Source of the DNA: Flaviaesturariibacter aridisoli
GTDB taxonomy: Bacteria > Bacteroidota > Bacteroidia > Chitinophagales > Chitinophagaceae
Assembly (NCBI RefSeq): GCF_004343705.1
Contig: NZ_SKFH01000036.1
Span: 1-39,157 of the forward strand
Reading direction: 5' to 3'
DNA: 39,157 nucleotides
The position numbers were made by a program, and so were the translations under genes. The notes below the pieces were generated by a model. That model ran no database searches. It was given only the letters and a program-made list of their open reading frames with translations, and had not been told where the DNA came from. Below, piece after piece: positions 15,736-26,015 of this stretch (within the stretch, counting starts at the first letter, position 1; each line of letters starts with the position of its first letter).

Positions 15736-17586
15736 TTACGCCGTTGGGTCGAGTTTGATCTGCAGCTCGCGGAATTGCTTTTCGTCGATCTCCGAAGGTG
15801 CGTCGAGCATCACGTCGCGGCCGCTGTTGTTTTTCGGGAAGGCAATAAAGTCGCGGATGCTTTCCGAGCCGCCGAGCAACGCGCACAGGCGGTCGAAACC
15901 GAAGGCGATGCCGCCGTGCGGGGGCGCACCGTACTCGAAGGCGCCGAGCAGGAAGCCGAACTTGTGGCGGGCTTCTTCTTCGCTCATGCCGAGGGCCGCG
16001 AACATTTTTTCCTGCAGCTGCCGCTGGAAGATCCGGATGGAGCCGCCGCCGATCTCGTTGCCGTTGAGCACCATGTCATAAGCGTTCGCCTTGATGCCCG
16101 AATAGGGGTGCTCCAGGTATTTTTCGGGGTTGTCGATGGCGGGGTTGTTGTCGATCATCGTCTGGATCTGGTCGGGCTTCGGCGCGGTGAAGGGGTGGTG
16201 GCGCGCTACCCAGCGGCCGCTCCCGCCCGAAGCGGGATCTTCTTCTTCGGCGTATTCAAACAACGGGAAGTCGAGCACCCACAGGAGCTTGAATTCGTCT
16301 TTCCGGCGCAGTCCGAGGCGCTCGCCCAACTCCATACGCAGGTCGGAGATCGCCTTGCGCGTGCGCTCTTCGGCGCCGGCCAGTATCAATACCAGGTCGC
16401 CCGGCTGCGCACCCGCCGCATGGGCGATGGCCTTGAGGCGATCTTCGCTATAGAACTTGTCTACGGAGCTCTTGTAGCTGCCGTCGGCGTTGCACTTGAT
16501 GAACACGAGTCCTTTCATCCCGATCTGCGGACGCTTTACCCACTCGGTGAGCTCGTCGGTCTGCTTGCGGGTGAATTCCGCGGCGCCGGGTACGGCAATG
16601 GCCAGCACGGTTTCGGCCTCATCAAATACCTTGAAGTCGGCACCGTTCACGAGTTCACCCGTGGCTTCCAGCACGCCGTTGCGGCGGAAGGCCGACTTCA
16701 GGTTGGCGAGCTTCATGCCGAAGCGGATGTCGGGCTTGTCGTTGCCGTAGGTCCACATCGCTTCTTCCCAGGTGGTGCGCTCCACGGCTTCGCTGTAGTC
16801 GATGCCTTTCACTTCCTTGAAAATGTATTTGACCAGACCTTCAAACATGTTGAGGATGTCTTCCTGCTCCACGAAGGCCATCTCGCAGTCGATCTGGGTG
16901 AACTCGGGTTGGCGGTCGGCGCGCAGGTCTTCATCGCGGAAGCACTTCACGATCTGGTAGTAGCGGTCGTAGCCGCTCACCATCAGCAGTTGCTTGAAGG
17001 TCTGCGGGCTTTGGGGGAGAGCGTAAAACTGGCCGGGGTTCATCCGCGAGGGCACCACGAAGTCGCGGGCGCCTTCGGGTGTCGACTTGATGAGAAAGGG
17101 CGTTTCGATGTCCATGAACCCATGGCCGTGCAGGTAGTCGCGGGTGGCGCGGTTCACGGCGTAGCGGAGCTCGATGTTTTTCTTCACCGCATTGCGGCGC
17201 AGGTCGAGGTAGCGGTATTTCATGCGCAGCTCGTCGCCGCCGTCGGTATCGTCCTGGATGGTGAAGGGCGGCACGGCGCTGCGGTTCAGGATCAGGAACG
17301 ACGCGATGGTCAGCTCGATGTCGCCGGTGGGGAGGTTTGGGTTCTTGTTGGTGCGCTCGGTGACGGTGCCCGTGGCCTGCAGCACGTATTCGCGGCCCAG
17401 GGGGTCGGCTTCGAGCTGCGGGTTCAGTTCTTCGTTGAAGTACAATTGCGTGATGCCGTAGCGGTCGCGCAGGTCCACGAAGGTGATCGAGCCGAATTTG
17501 CGGATGCTTTGCACCCACCCGGCGAGGGTCACTTGGGTGCCGGCTTGAGCGAGGCGGATTTCGCCGCAGGTATGAGAACGGAACAT
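15736..17586 (-). CDS. Aspartyl-tRNA synthetase
   Basis: The 616-residue protein is a full-length bacterial class II aspartyl-tRNA synthetase that attaches Asp to tRNA-Asp. An OB-fold anticodon-binding domain comes first ([22 protein letters not shown]). Motif 2 follows in [19 protein letters not shown], then the bacterial GAD-type insertion (~300-430), and motif 3 in [15 protein letters not shown]. The ATG at 17586 gives the usual MFRSHTCGE start; an upstream TTG at 17595 is less likely. A TATCTTTG box ends 6 bases before the ATG. Asp versus Asp/Asn specificity cannot be settled here. Confidence 0.97.
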   Translation of the reverse strand: MFRSHTCGEIRLAQAGTQVTLAGWVQSIRKFGSITFVDLRDRYGITQLYFNEELNPQLEADPLGREYVLQATGTVTERTNKNPNLPTGDIELTIASFLILNRSAVPPFTIQDDTDGGDELRMKYRYLDLRRNAVKKNIELRYAVNRATRDYLHGHGFMDIETPFLIKSTPEGARDFVVPSRMNPGQFYALPQSPQTFKQLLMVSGYDRYYQIVKCFRDEDLRADRQPEFTQIDCEMAFVEQEDILNMFEGLVKYIFKEVKGIDYSEAVERTTWEEAMWTYGNDKPDIRFGMKLANLKSAFRRNGVLEATGELVNGADFKVFDEAETVLAIAVPGAAEFTRKQTDELTEWVKRPQIGMKGLVFIKCNADGSYKSSVDKFYSEDRLKAIAHAAGAQPGDLVLILAGAEERTRKAISDLRMELGERLGLRRKDEFKLLWVLDFPLFEYAEEEDPASGGSGRWVARHHPFTAPKPDQIQTMIDNNPAIDNPEKYLEHPYSGIKANAYDMVLNGNEIGGGSIRIFQRQLQEKMFAALGMSEEEARHKFGFLLGAFEYGAPPHGGIAFGFDRLCALLGGSESIRDFIAFPKNNSGRDVMLDAPSEIDEKQFRELQIKLDPTA

Positions 17587-17592
17587 AGGCGC

Positions 17593-17600
17593 CAAAGATA
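17593..17600 (-). promoter_or_regulatory. -7-like box of aspS
   Basis: TATCTTTG on the minus strand matches the Bacteroidota -7 consensus TAnnTTTG exactly. It lies 6 bases from the aspS ATG, so the transcript would start at or very near the start codon. No clear TTTG lies 19 bases further up; that region is made of GTCGGAAGTGG repeat words. Confidence 0.4.
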
Positions 17601-17637
17601 AGTGCGAAGTCGGAAGTGGGAAGTCGGAACGTGCGCA

Positions 17638-18696
17638 CTAGCGGGAGAGGAGGCGGGAGAAGCGCTGCACGTTGGCCTCGGGTGTCAGCGGCGCGTCGTG
17701 GAGCAGGTGGTGCACGAGCTGTTGGGCGAAGTAGGGCGCCAGCGAGGTGCCTTTCGTGCCAAGCCCGTTGAAAATGCCGATCTGCGGGTGTGTGGGGTGC
17801 AGCCCAACAAAGGGCCGCCGCTCGACCGTGGCGGGGCGTACCGCCGCCTTGTGCTGGAGCACGGTAAAGGGCAGGTGCAGCAAGCCTTCGAGCAGGGCCG
17901 TGGTGCGGGTGCGGAAGGCTTCGGTGGGGCCCGAGTCGAGGTCGTTCCAGGCATAGCTGGAGCCCGCCCAAAAGGTGTGCTGCACCGGAAGCGGCGCCAG
18001 CAGGAAGCCTTTTTTGTAGATGTGATCGGCCGGCAGGTCGCGGCACTCGATGACCAGCGCTTCGCCTTTATTGAGGGCAAAGGGTAGCATCCGGAACCAG
18101 GGGTTGGCGGCGCCGGCGGCGCCGTCGCAGAAGAAGATCTTTTCGGCGCTGATGTTGCCGTAGCGCACACGGTCGCCGCTCAGCTCCAGGTCGTCGGACC
18201 GGAAGTCTTCCGCCAACAGCGACTGCGTTTGCACGAGCATCCGCCGCACATCGGCCAGCAGCAGGGGCAGGTTGGTGACGTAAGCCGGCGCGATCTGGCC
18301 GCAGCCGAAGTCGTAGCGCAGCGTGTCGTTGAAGCGATTCTGGTCGGAGTAGGCCGACATATACGGATTGCCGTCCCGGGCGAGCTCCACGAACAGGTTG
18401 CGTGCGTCCGGGGTCGGGAAGAATTCGATGATGTCTTTCCGGTAGATGTACTCGCTGCCGAGTTGTTCACCCAGCTCCGTATAGGTCTTGAGCGCGAACG
18501 CATGCAGCTCCGCGGCTTTCCAGGTGGTGTGGTAGCGGCGCCCCGTTACCGGGTTGATGATGCCCGCCGCCACCTTGGAGGCCACCGCGTCGGCGCCGTT
18601 GTCGATGACCAGTACGCTCTTTCCTTCGCGCAGCAGAAATGAGGCGAGCAGCGAGCCCGCAATGCCTTGTCCCACGATGAGGTAGTCCACGTTCAT
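17638..18696 (-). CDS. FAD-dependent oxidoreductase (DAO family)
   Basis: The 352-residue protein begins with a Rossmann FAD-binding segment, GxGxxG at 9-14 in VGQGIAGSLLASFLL, followed by the acidic end of strand two (VLVIDNG). AAGIINPVTGRR (~43-54) is a phrase shared with the C-terminal oxidoreductase domain of MnmC and with glycine-oxidase-like enzymes. The C-terminal part has a second FAD-contact block (VRPATVERRPFVGLHP ... GLGTKGTSLAPYFA). It likely oxidises a secondary amine or an amino-acid-like substrate in the cytoplasm. The MnmC methyltransferase domain is absent. It precedes aspS by 51 bases in the same direction. A TACTTT box lies 6 bases before its ATG. Confidence 0.85.
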   Translation of the reverse strand: MNVDYLIVGQGIAGSLLASFLLREGKSVLVIDNGADAVASKVAAGIINPVTGRRYHTTWKAAELHAFALKTYTELGEQLGSEYIYRKDIIEFFPTPDARNLFVELARDGNPYMSAYSDQNRFNDTLRYDFGCGQIAPAYVTNLPLLLADVRRMLVQTQSLLAEDFRSDDLELSGDRVRYGNISAEKIFFCDGAAGAANPWFRMLPFALNKGEALVIECRDLPADHIYKKGFLLAPLPVQHTFWAGSSYAWNDLDSGPTEAFRTRTTALLEGLLHLPFTVLQHKAAVRPATVERRPFVGLHPTHPQIGIFNGLGTKGTSLAPYFAQQLVHHLLHDAPLTPEANVQRFSRLLSR

Positions 18697-18726
18697 GCCG
18701 GGAAAGTACGGCGTTCCCTGAGAGGA

Positions 18727-18752
18727 GAGAAAGAACCCCGCCTTTTGCGGGG
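18727..18752 (-). terminator. Probable terminator after the alpha-2-macroglobulin gene
   Basis: A CCCCGC/GCGGGG stem with a CTTTT loop (18736-18752) is followed on the minus strand by TTCTTTCTC. It lies about 190 bases past the alpha-2-macroglobulin stop and before the next gene's start. The T-run is interrupted, so it is rated moderate. Confidence 0.45.
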
Positions 18753-18939
18753 CAGGCCGCAGATTTTTTATGATTTGTTACGATGCACGCGGATTTTGTT
18801 TTGCCATGGTCTTGTTCTCGTTACTACAACGTTAGTTGGGAACGCGTTTTCGGCGCTCTATTATGATCGATGGTACGATTGCTTTTTCAAGAGCAACCGT
18901 CTTTTTTCAAATCAGAAATCAGACATCCGACATCCGACA

Positions 18940-21900
18940 TCATTCCACCGTGATTCTTTGTCCTTCGCTGTGGGCGCTGAACTCCGGCGCGTAAAGGCAT
19001 TGCGCGCTGGCGAGGCCGGCGCTGAATTCGCCCTTGTGCGTCACGAACAGGCTGTACTCGAACACGAACGTGCCCCGCGGCAGGTAGCTGAGGAAGAAGT
19101 TCGTGCTCAGGTCGCGCGTCGACTGGTAATAGCCGGCGCCATCCTGCCAACGGTAGCCGCTCAGTACGTCTACCGGCTCGAGGCAGGAGGCCCGCAGGTC
19201 TTTCAGGTGCACGTAGTCCATGGGCCGGTCGCTGCGCAGCACGATGCGCACCCGCACGCGGTCGCCCACGTGCAGGTTGGACGGACTTTGCAGCGCCTCG
19301 AGCTGCGGACCCTTGGCGGTGTTCACTTCGCGGAAGAGGCGGCGTTCGATCGACAGCGGCGTAGCGGCCGACGTCACCTTGTCCATGTCCTCGAAATATT
19401 GCCAGTAGGCGGCGCCCCAGCTGGGTGCGGCGCCGCGGCTGCTGTCGCTTTCCACCTGTATGCTGATGCGGCCCATCTCGGGGCGCACGAGCACGCCCGG
19501 GATCGTTTTACGGAAGTAGCCGGTGCCCGCTTCTGCACTGCTGTCGTTGCTGGCCTGCAGTGGTCCGGCCCGCAGCAGCACGCGCGGTGTGCTGCTCAGC
19601 CAGTCGGCACCGCGCAGCAGCAGCGCATAGCAGGCGTCGGCCGTGGCGATCGTGGTGCGCCAGTTGTTCGTCTGCTTGTTTTTTACCAGCCAGGTGCGCA
19701 GCTCATTCACGGTAGCACTGTCCTGGCCGATCTCGGCAAACGCTTCGATGAGCAGCGCCTGTGTTTCTACGGGTGCGTCCTGCCAGAACCAGCTGCGGCC
19801 GTACCGGATGTCTTTCCAGTACATCCCGAGTTCTTCGTTGCGCACAGCGGTTTCGCGCAGCGACTGCAGGATGTCGGCCGGCACGCGCTTCGAGCCGTAG
19901 CGGTACAGCGCCAGCGCCGTCAGGCCCTGGCCGCGTTTGGATTGACTGAGCCAGGTTTTTTCCAGCCGGCCCAGGTAGTAGTCGAAGGCCGCGCGGGCCG
20001 CATCGCCGGGGCGGTTGCGGGTGAAGCTGCGGGCATAGAAGTGCAGCAATTGCAGGGAATTGGGTACCACTTTGGCGAGGTTCACCTTGGATTTGCGCAG
20101 GGCTTCGTAGTCGCGGCGGAGGGCGGCATCAGTATAGACAAGCGCCTTGTTGCGCACACTGTGGAGGGCGCCCGTTTCGACGCCCAGCTCCTGCAGGTGC
20201 CCGATCCCGCTCAGGATGTACTCCGTGATGTAGCGGTCGGGGAGCCCGCCGTCGAACCAGGGGAAGGAACCGTCGGCACGTTGCAGCTTTTGCAATTTGT
20301 CTATCGCCCGCTGCTGGCCCGCGGCCAGCTTGCTCAGGTCGAAGAGCAAGGCGATGTTCTTCATCCGCTGCGTTTCCGACACGGCCTCCAGCACCCAGGG
20401 CGTTTCTTCGAGCAGCGCCGATTTGAGTTCTTCGTTTTTCTGCAGGTTGGAGATCAGTGCGGACGTATCCGCCTGCTGCCAGCGGGCAAACACGGCGCGT
20501 ACCCTGGGTGCGCGTTGCAGGATGTGCGCTGCCAGCGCATGCGCATAATAACGGTTCCACACCTGTTCGGCGCATTCGTAGGGGTACTCCATCAGGTAGG
20601 GGAGTGCCTGCACCGCCTGCCAGGCCGGGTTGGCCGTGTATTCGAGCGTCAGGCCCTGGTGCTGCAGGGTTTCGCTGCCGCCGGATTGCAGCAGCTTTTC
20701 GAATGTAAACGTTTTGGTGCCGCTGCCGCGCATCGGCAGGGGCAGGGTTTCAGTAACCAGGATTTTGGCGGACAGCACCGGCAGCGTCGCTTCTTCAGCG
20801 TCGGAGAAGTCGCCCGAGCGGGCCGTGAAGCGCCAGGTGAGGGCGCTGTTGTATAAATACGGTACCTGGACGGGGAAGGCCACGGCCTCGCTGCTGTTGG
20901 CCCCCACGGTGAAATATTGGTTCGGGAACAGGTTCTGGAACCAGCCGTCCACAGGCTTGCCGGTAGCGGCGTCGAACAGCTCCAGCTGCACCTGGCCGGT
21001 GAGTTCCTTGCCGGTCATGTTCACGATCTTGGTCACGAGCTCCAACTGGTCGCCCTGGCGCAGGAAGCGCGGTGGGTTGGGCTGCACCATCAGGTCTTTC
21101 TGCGTTACCACGCTGTTGCTGTGGAGGCCGAAGGCCAGGTCCTGTGTGTGGGCAAGTGCCTGGAACTTCCAGCGGGTCAGCGCCTCCGGAAGAGTAAAGG
21201 AGAAGCTGATGCCGCCGGACGAGTCGGTGCGCAACTGCGGGTAGAAAAAGGCGGTCTCGTTGAAATTCCGGCGGGGCGTCACCGGTGCCGGGGCGCTTTC
21301 GGGCGCGCCTTCCGGGGGCGCACCTGTTGTGTCGGCAGTGGAAACGTAGCCGTTCGCCTGGACGGTCACACCCGACACTTTTCCCTCCAGGGCTGCGGAT
21401 ACGGGCGCCGCGGCGGCCGGCATTCGCATCATCCGCGGGTTTCCTTTTGCCGCGGCGTCCCTGCGGTAAGACGCATAGTTGAACTCGGGGAAAGGCCGGT
21501 CGGTAAACAGGAACGCATCCGGTATGCGGTAGGGCACCGGCACCGGTACAGGTCCCCTGTAATACCCGATACCTTGTGCCGCGCGGAAGCCGCCATCGCT
21601 GGTCAGGCGTGCATGGAAGTAGTTGTTTTGCCAGATCATCGGCACGTTCCACTGGAACGGCTGAAGCTGGTCGAGCGAGGCGTCGTACAGGCTGGCCAGC
21701 AACTCGGCGGCTACCTGTTCGCCCTTGGGCCCACGCACGGTCACGCGCCATTGCTCCTGGCTGCCCGGCAGGGTTTTGTCGCGGAAGGTGGCCAGCGCCA
21801 CCTGCAGTTCCTTGTTCGACCAGGGAACGGCGATGGGGAAGACGGCCGTATAAATACGGTTGTCGCGAACGGTATAGTAGCCCACCTGTAAGCCGCCGCG

Positions 21901-24900
21901 GTCTTCATCGCCGATGGTCAGCAAAGGCTGGACGACACCAGGCTCCGCCGCCAAGGCCGTAATGGTCTGTTCGGTGCTGTCCTTGCCGTGGCGCTGCAGG
22001 TGCTGCAGCACGTGCAGGTCGGTGGCCGATTGCAGCGTTACCTGTACGGCCTCACCGGGTTGCGCTTTCGTTTTGTCCGCGCTTGCCGCGAAATACACCG
22101 GGCGATTGCTGCGGCCGGGTGCCAGCAGCTCTACCCGCTGGCGGGTGCGTACGCTGCGGCCCGCGCTGTCGGTAGCGCGCAGCTCGATCTCATAGAAGCC
22201 GGCCGGGAGCATCGTTCCCGGAGGCAGCCGGAGCCGGCCGTCGCGGATCGTATCGCTCCAGCTGAGTCGCTCGCCATCGAGCGGCCAGGTAAGCGGGTTG
22301 TCTTCTTCGCGGTAAGGGTCATTCGGGAACAGCCGCACAAAGCTGTCGCGCGGCATCAGGTGCTGGTCGGGAGTTTCCCAAAGTCGTGCACGGAGCAGGC
22401 GTTGCTCGGCACGAACGGCGTGGACCTTCGCTTCGATGCGGCCACGCTGCGGCTCCCCGTTGGCATTGGCCAGGAGTACCGGCACGGCGCGGAACGAATC
22501 GGCTGCCAGCCGCTCCGGCAGGCGCACTTCCAGGAGGAGCGAGGTGTACCCGGCATCGACCGTTTCATTACCGCTGTGCGATTCGCCATTGAGGTCGGTC
22601 ACGTCCACCAGCACCTTGTAGCTGAATATACTGTTGCTGGCCGAGTCGAACTCAGGATCGGGACGGGCTGCGAAGCGCAGCGAGAAGCGACCGCTGTTGT
22701 CGGTGGCCGTTTCGCCCTGCGTGATCTCTACCGGTGTAGGCGTGGGATACCAATAGCGGTAGTAATACGGGATCTGCGGCGTCCGGATGATGCGGTACCG
22801 CACCCGGGCGCCCCACAGGCTGTTGCCGGCGTAGGCCAGCGCATGGCCGTTGACCGTGATGGTGTCGCCTACACGGTAAGCGGTACGCATCGTGTCGAAA
22901 CGGACCTCAAATTTCGGACGCTTGTATTCTTCCATCGAAAACGAAGCGGTGCCCTGCCACTCGGGGCTGCTCACCACGAAGTTGCCGCTGAGCCCGCCCG
23001 AAGGCAGCGTGAACTGCGCCTTGAACGATCCGTAATCGTTGGTTTGAACGGTCAGCGTACCCTGCTCTTTGCGGTTGGCGTCGAACAGCTGCAGCTGCGC
23101 CGTGCCGCCGCGTAGCAGTTCGGGACTTCCGGTTTCCTGCAGCACAATGCCTTTGAGGTACACGGTTTGGCCGGGGCGATAAATGCCGCGGTCAGTGAAA
23201 AAGTACACCGAGGGTTTATGGGCCGCCCGGTTGTTCACGCGCCGCGGTATATAATAATACGTGGGCTCATCCGACAGGTAGAGGCGGTCGTTGCCGGAGC
23301 TGACCTCCACGACATAGCGGCTATACGATTCGGGTGGGAAACTGACCTGCGTCCGTCCATCTGCGTTGGTCGTATAGGTACCCTTGAGCGTACGCTCATA
23401 GCGACCGCGGATACTGTTGTAGGCGTATTCGTAGAGGCGTAGCCGCGCACCCGCCACGGGGCGTCCCGAAGTTCGGTTGAGCACGAAGAAGCCATCCTGC
23501 TGTTGCAGGTAGGCCAGGTTGGATACATGAAACGGAACGGCCGACACAGTACTTACGTCTGTGCGGAAACCGGCGCTGCTGCTGCTGATCAGCAGGTAGC
23601 GCCCCGGCGCGAGCACCGGTGCTTTTCCTTCGGCGCTGTGCTGCTGGGCATCGTCAGTAACGGGCAGTTCCTGTTCCCAGCTGGCAACGGAGGGCATGCT
23701 GAAGACACGCTGCCAGTCCTCATCGTCGTTCAGTGCCATATCGGCCGTATCGTTCAGGGCGACGATGCGCAGGTATACGCGCGGCAGGTTGCGCCAGAGC
23801 AGCAGGAAGCGGAAGGGTTGTCCCGGCAGCGTTACCCGTTCCACGCGCAGGTCGAGTACTGTACTCCGGATCTCGCGCTCCAGGTTGACGCTTTGTGCCC
23901 AGTAGTACGGATGACGCGTGCTGTCGCGCAGCACCGGTTGCAGCAGGCGGAGGGCTTCCCCGTTGGCGTAGCGCCAGGTGCTGTCTTTGCCTGGCTTGTA
24001 GCTGCCGGCCCGTTCGCGGTACCAGCGGGCCAGCTCGTAGCGCGCTGCCGCATCCGGCTGTGCCGGCTTCTCCGTGGCGATCCGGGCGCGGAGTGCGCGC
24101 GTAAACAGGCTGTCCTTGTCGGTCCCGTCGAATTCTGCATAGGCAAACAGCAGGCGGTCGATATCGGTGAGCTCAATCAGTGCGGGGTTGTTCCGGCTGT
24201 AATGAAAACGCGTCAGCTCCTGGTGCAGACGAAGCCGTTTGAGGGTCGGGTGCTGGCCGCTGTCGGGTGCCGATCGTATAAATACGGGTGACTGCGCGAA
24301 TACCCAGGGCGCCGTCAGGGCGTAGTCGCGATCGGGCCGTGCTTCGTTGAGGTTACTGTTGGCGTAGATGTCGAGCGCGCGGTGGGCCACCAGGTCGTAC
24401 AGGGTGGGGCGCAGCCAGGCAGTATTGCCTCGGCGCAGCAGCGGCGCCCAGGTATCGGTGGGCACCTGTTGCAGCAACGTTTTCGCACGGAGAGCTGCAT
24501 CGAGCTCGCTATCGATGGACTGCAGCAAGCGGGTAAGGCTCCAGGTGCGCAGGTCGGTACTGGTATCGCTGGCTACCGTAGTCCGGTCGCGCAGCGACCA
24601 GAGATTGCGCAATACATAATTATAGTATAGTTCGGCCTTCAGCGCATGCGCCACCGCCGCGCCGGCGCCGCGCAGTCCCGCCGTTTCTCCTTCGAGCTCA
24701 CGCAGGCTCAGCGCCGCATTGTCCTCGCGGTTCTGGCTCCGGAGCACGCCGCGGTAATAGATGGCGCGGAGCAGCTGTGGCTCGTTGCCCTGCCGCCGCG
24801 CGGCGGCGTACACCGTGTCGGTGCGCTTGAGCGCCGTGGCTGGGCGGCCCGCTTTATCCGTCAGGCTGTCGATGGTCTTCCACTGGCGGTCGTACCAGGG

Positions 24901-24969
24901 TTTCGTTTGTGCGTCAACGTGGTTCAAGAGGCTGCCGGCGAGCAGCAGCAACAGGAGCAGGCGCTTCAT
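18940..24969 (-). CDS. Alpha-2-macroglobulin family protein with thioester motif
   Basis: The ATG at 24969 gives a 2009-residue protein with a signal peptide (MKRLLLLLLLAGSLLNHVDA). Bacterial alpha-2-macroglobulins trap attacking proteases in or outside the periplasm. A helical N-terminal region (~25-370) is followed by repeated macroglobulin-type beta domains, including the KPSVYFFTDRGIYRPGQTVYLKG block. At the bait position (~1180-1235) there is a low-complexity Ala/Pro segment holding ALEGKVSGVTV. The A2M core follows, with FFYPQLRTD (~1240) and LPEALTRWKF, and then CAEQ (Cys ~1466), which fits the thioester CxEQ motif inside an alpha-toroid domain. The thioester residues look intact. No pbpC partner gene is adjacent. 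A TTG-N19-TATATTCG promoter lies just upstream. Confidence 0.93.
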   Translation of the reverse strand: MKRLLLLLLLAGSLLNHVDAQTKPWYDRQWKTIDSLTDKAGRPATALKRTDTVYAAARRQGNEPQLLRAIYYRGVLRSQNREDNAALSLRELEGETAGLRGAGAAVAHALKAELYYNYVLRNLWSLRDRTTVASDTSTDLRTWSLTRLLQSIDSELDAALRAKTLLQQVPTDTWAPLLRRGNTAWLRPTLYDLVAHRALDIYANSNLNEARPDRDYALTAPWVFAQSPVFIRSAPDSGQHPTLKRLRLHQELTRFHYSRNNPALIELTDIDRLLFAYAEFDGTDKDSLFTRALRARIATEKPAQPDAAARYELARWYRERAGSYKPGKDSTWRYANGEALRLLQPVLRDSTRHPYYWAQSVNLEREIRSTVLDLRVERVTLPGQPFRFLLLWRNLPRVYLRIVALNDTADMALNDDEDWQRVFSMPSVASWEQELPVTDDAQQHSAEGKAPVLAPGRYLLISSSSAGFRTDVSTVSAVPFHVSNLAYLQQQDGFFVLNRTSGRPVAGARLRLYEYAYNSIRGRYERTLKGTYTTNADGRTQVSFPPESYSRYVVEVSSGNDRLYLSDEPTYYYIPRRVNNRAAHKPSVYFFTDRGIYRPGQTVYLKGIVLQETGSPELLRGGTAQLQLFDANRKEQGTLTVQTNDYGSFKAQFTLPSGGLSGNFVVSSPEWQGTASFSMEEYKRPKFEVRFDTMRTAYRVGDTITVNGHALAYAGNSLWGARVRYRIIRTPQIPYYYRYWYPTPTPVEITQGETATDNSGRFSLRFAARPDPEFDSASNSIFSYKVLVDVTDLNGESHSGNETVDAGYTSLLLEVRLPERLAADSFRAVPVLLANANGEPQRGRIEAKVHAVRAEQRLLRARLWETPDQHLMPRDSFVRLFPNDPYREEDNPLTWPLDGERLSWSDTIRDGRLRLPPGTMLPAGFYEIELRATDSAGRSVRTRQRVELLAPGRSNRPVYFAASADKTKAQPGEAVQVTLQSATDLHVLQHLQRHGKDSTEQTITALAAEPGVVQPLLTIGDEDRGGLQVGYYTVRDNRIYTAVFPIAVPWSNKELQVALATFRDKTLPGSQEQWRVTVRGPKGEQVAAELLASLYDASLDQLQPFQWNVPMIWQNNYFHARLTSDGGFRAAQGIGYYRGPVPVPVPYRIPDAFLFTDRPFPEFNYASYRRDAAAKGNPRMMRMPAAAAPVSAALEGKVSGVTVQANGYVSTADTTGAPPEGAPESAPAPVTPRRNFNETAFFYPQLRTDSSGGISFSFTLPEALTRWKFQALAHTQDLAFGLHSNSVVTQKDLMVQPNPPRFLRQGDQLELVTKIVNMTGKELTGQVQLELFDAATGKPVDGWFQNLFPNQYFTVGANSSEAVAFPVQVPYLYNSALTWRFTARSGDFSDAEEATLPVLSAKILVTETLPLPMRGSGTKTFTFEKLLQSGGSETLQHQGLTLEYTANPAWQAVQALPYLMEYPYECAEQVWNRYYAHALAAHILQRAPRVRAVFARWQQADTSALISNLQKNEELKSALLEETPWVLEAVSETQRMKNIALLFDLSKLAAGQQRAIDKLQKLQRADGSFPWFDGGLPDRYITEYILSGIGHLQELGVETGALHSVRNKALVYTDAALRRDYEALRKSKVNLAKVVPNSLQLLHFYARSFTRNRPGDAARAAFDYYLGRLEKTWLSQSKRGQGLTALALYRYGSKRVPADILQSLRETAVRNEELGMYWKDIRYGRSWFWQDAPVETQALLIEAFAEIGQDSATVNELRTWLVKNKQTNNWRTTIATADACYALLLRGADWLSSTPRVLLRAGPLQASNDSSAEAGTGYFRKTIPGVLVRPEMGRISIQVESDSSRGAAPSWGAAYWQYFEDMDKVTSAATPLSIERRLFREVNTAKGPQLEALQSPSNLHVGDRVRVRIVLRSDRPMDYVHLKDLRASCLEPVDVLSGYRWQDGAGYYQSTRDLSTNFFLSYLPRGTFVFEYSLFVTHKGEFSAGLASAQCLYAPEFSAHSEGQRITVE

Positions 24970-24993
24970 ATGAAAAGGTTTGCGGCGTAGGCC

Positions 24994-25024
24994 CGAATAT
25001 AGACCGCTTCCGGCAGTTGGCAAC
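24994..25024 (-). promoter_or_regulatory. Promoter of the alpha-2-macroglobulin gene
   Basis: On the minus strand, GTTG (25024-25021) is followed after exactly 19 bases by TATATTCG (25001-24994). This is one mismatch in each box from the Bacteroidota consensus TTTG-N19-TAnnTTTG. Transcription would start about 20 bases before the ATG at 24969. Confidence 0.5.
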
Positions 25025-25111
25025 CCCGGCGGTCCTTTAACGTTTGTTTAGAAAAGCGCTGCGAACCTCTTGCCTGAAATACCGATCTTTCCAGCAAGGA
25101 GACTATTATTT

Positions 25112-25939
25112 ATGAGAACCATTTTTACCCTCTTGCTCGCGATCGCCTTTACTACCGCCATGGCCCGTCCCTACGATGAAGGACGCCTCACGATCACGTT
25201 CGCGGCTCCCACCAACCTGGTGGTACAGATCGACAACCGTTATTACAACCCCGAAGACAACGTGGTGTACGTGGACCACATTCCCGCCGGCCGGCACACG
25301 GTACGGGTGTATTCCGCCCGCAACGGCCGCGGCAACGTGCTCTACACAACGCAGGTGCAGATCCGCCCGTACACGCACGTGGATGTAACCTTCAACCGCT
25401 TCGGACGCGCCTACATCGACGAGCGCCGCCTCAACGGCGTGGTGGCCAACAATTACGATCCCTGGGGCAACGACAACTACAACGACAACCAGGGCTCCAG
25501 CAGTCCCGACTGGAGCGGCGGCTGGGGCAACAACGGCAACGGCGGCAACAACAGCGGCTGGGGCAATAATGGCGGTAGCGGTAACGGCTATGGCAACGGC
25601 GGCTATAACAGCGGCAACGGCGGCTACAACAACGGCAACAGCTATGGTGCCATGAATACCTCGAGCTTCAACGCGCTGCTGCAACAGGTGCGCGCCGAAA
25701 CCTTCGACAACACGAAGCTCACGATCATTAAAGACGCCCTTGCTACCAACCGAGTAACGGCGGTGCAGGTGAAGCAGCTCATGCAGCTCTTTACTTTCGA
25801 CAACGACCGTCTCGAGCTGGCCAAGGCTGCCTACCCGCGCACCACCGATAAAAACAATTACTTCCAGGTCAACGATGCCTTCGAGTTTTCGAGCTCCAAG
25901 GAGTCGCTTTCCACCTGGATCCGCAACCAGCGGCCCTAA
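25112..25939 (+). CDS. DUF4476 secreted protein
   Basis: The 275-residue protein starts at the ATG at 25112 with a signal peptide (MRTIFTLLLAIAFTTAMA). A beta-rich domain (~20-125) holds the family-typical VQIDNRYYN and RVYSARNGRG...YTTQVQIRP sections. A Gly/Asn/Ser-rich linker (~135-190) follows. The DUF4476 domain (~190-275) comes last: FNALLQQVRAETFDNTKL, VTAVQVKQLMQLFTFDNDRLELAKAAY, and ESLSTWIR. The function of DUF4476 is unknown; it is common in Bacteroidota. An AAGGAG sequence lies 9 bases before the ATG, unusual for this group. It diverges from the alpha-2-macroglobulin gene, and a strong terminator follows. Confidence 0.9.
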   Translation: MRTIFTLLLAIAFTTAMARPYDEGRLTITFAAPTNLVVQIDNRYYNPEDNVVYVDHIPAGRHTVRVYSARNGRGNVLYTTQVQIRPYTHVDVTFNRFGRAYIDERRLNGVVANNYDPWGNDNYNDNQGSSSPDWSGGWGNNGNGGNNSGWGNNGGSGNGYGNGGYNSGNGGYNNGNSYGAMNTSSFNALLQQVRAETFDNTKLTIIKDALATNRVTAVQVKQLMQLFTFDNDRLELAKAAYPRTTDKNNYFQVNDAFEFSSSKESLSTWIRNQRP

Positions 25940-25989
25940 CGGTTTTTCTTTCTCAGGCTACCATTGAACGACACCCCACCAAAACAAGG

Positions 25990-26015
25990 CCCCGACGTTG
26001 TAGTCGGGGTTTTTT
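25990..26015 (+). terminator. Terminator of the DUF4476 gene
   Basis: A CCCCGAC/GTCGGGG stem with loop GTTGTA (25990-26009) is followed by TTTTTT. Nearly the same hairpin, in the same plus-strand orientation, occurs at 27751-27770. Confidence 0.9.

Noticed and set aside
15694-17601. 635-codon open frame on the plus strand
   Set aside because: It is antisense to the whole of aspS and arises from the G+C-rich codon use of that gene. The translation has no recognisable domain.
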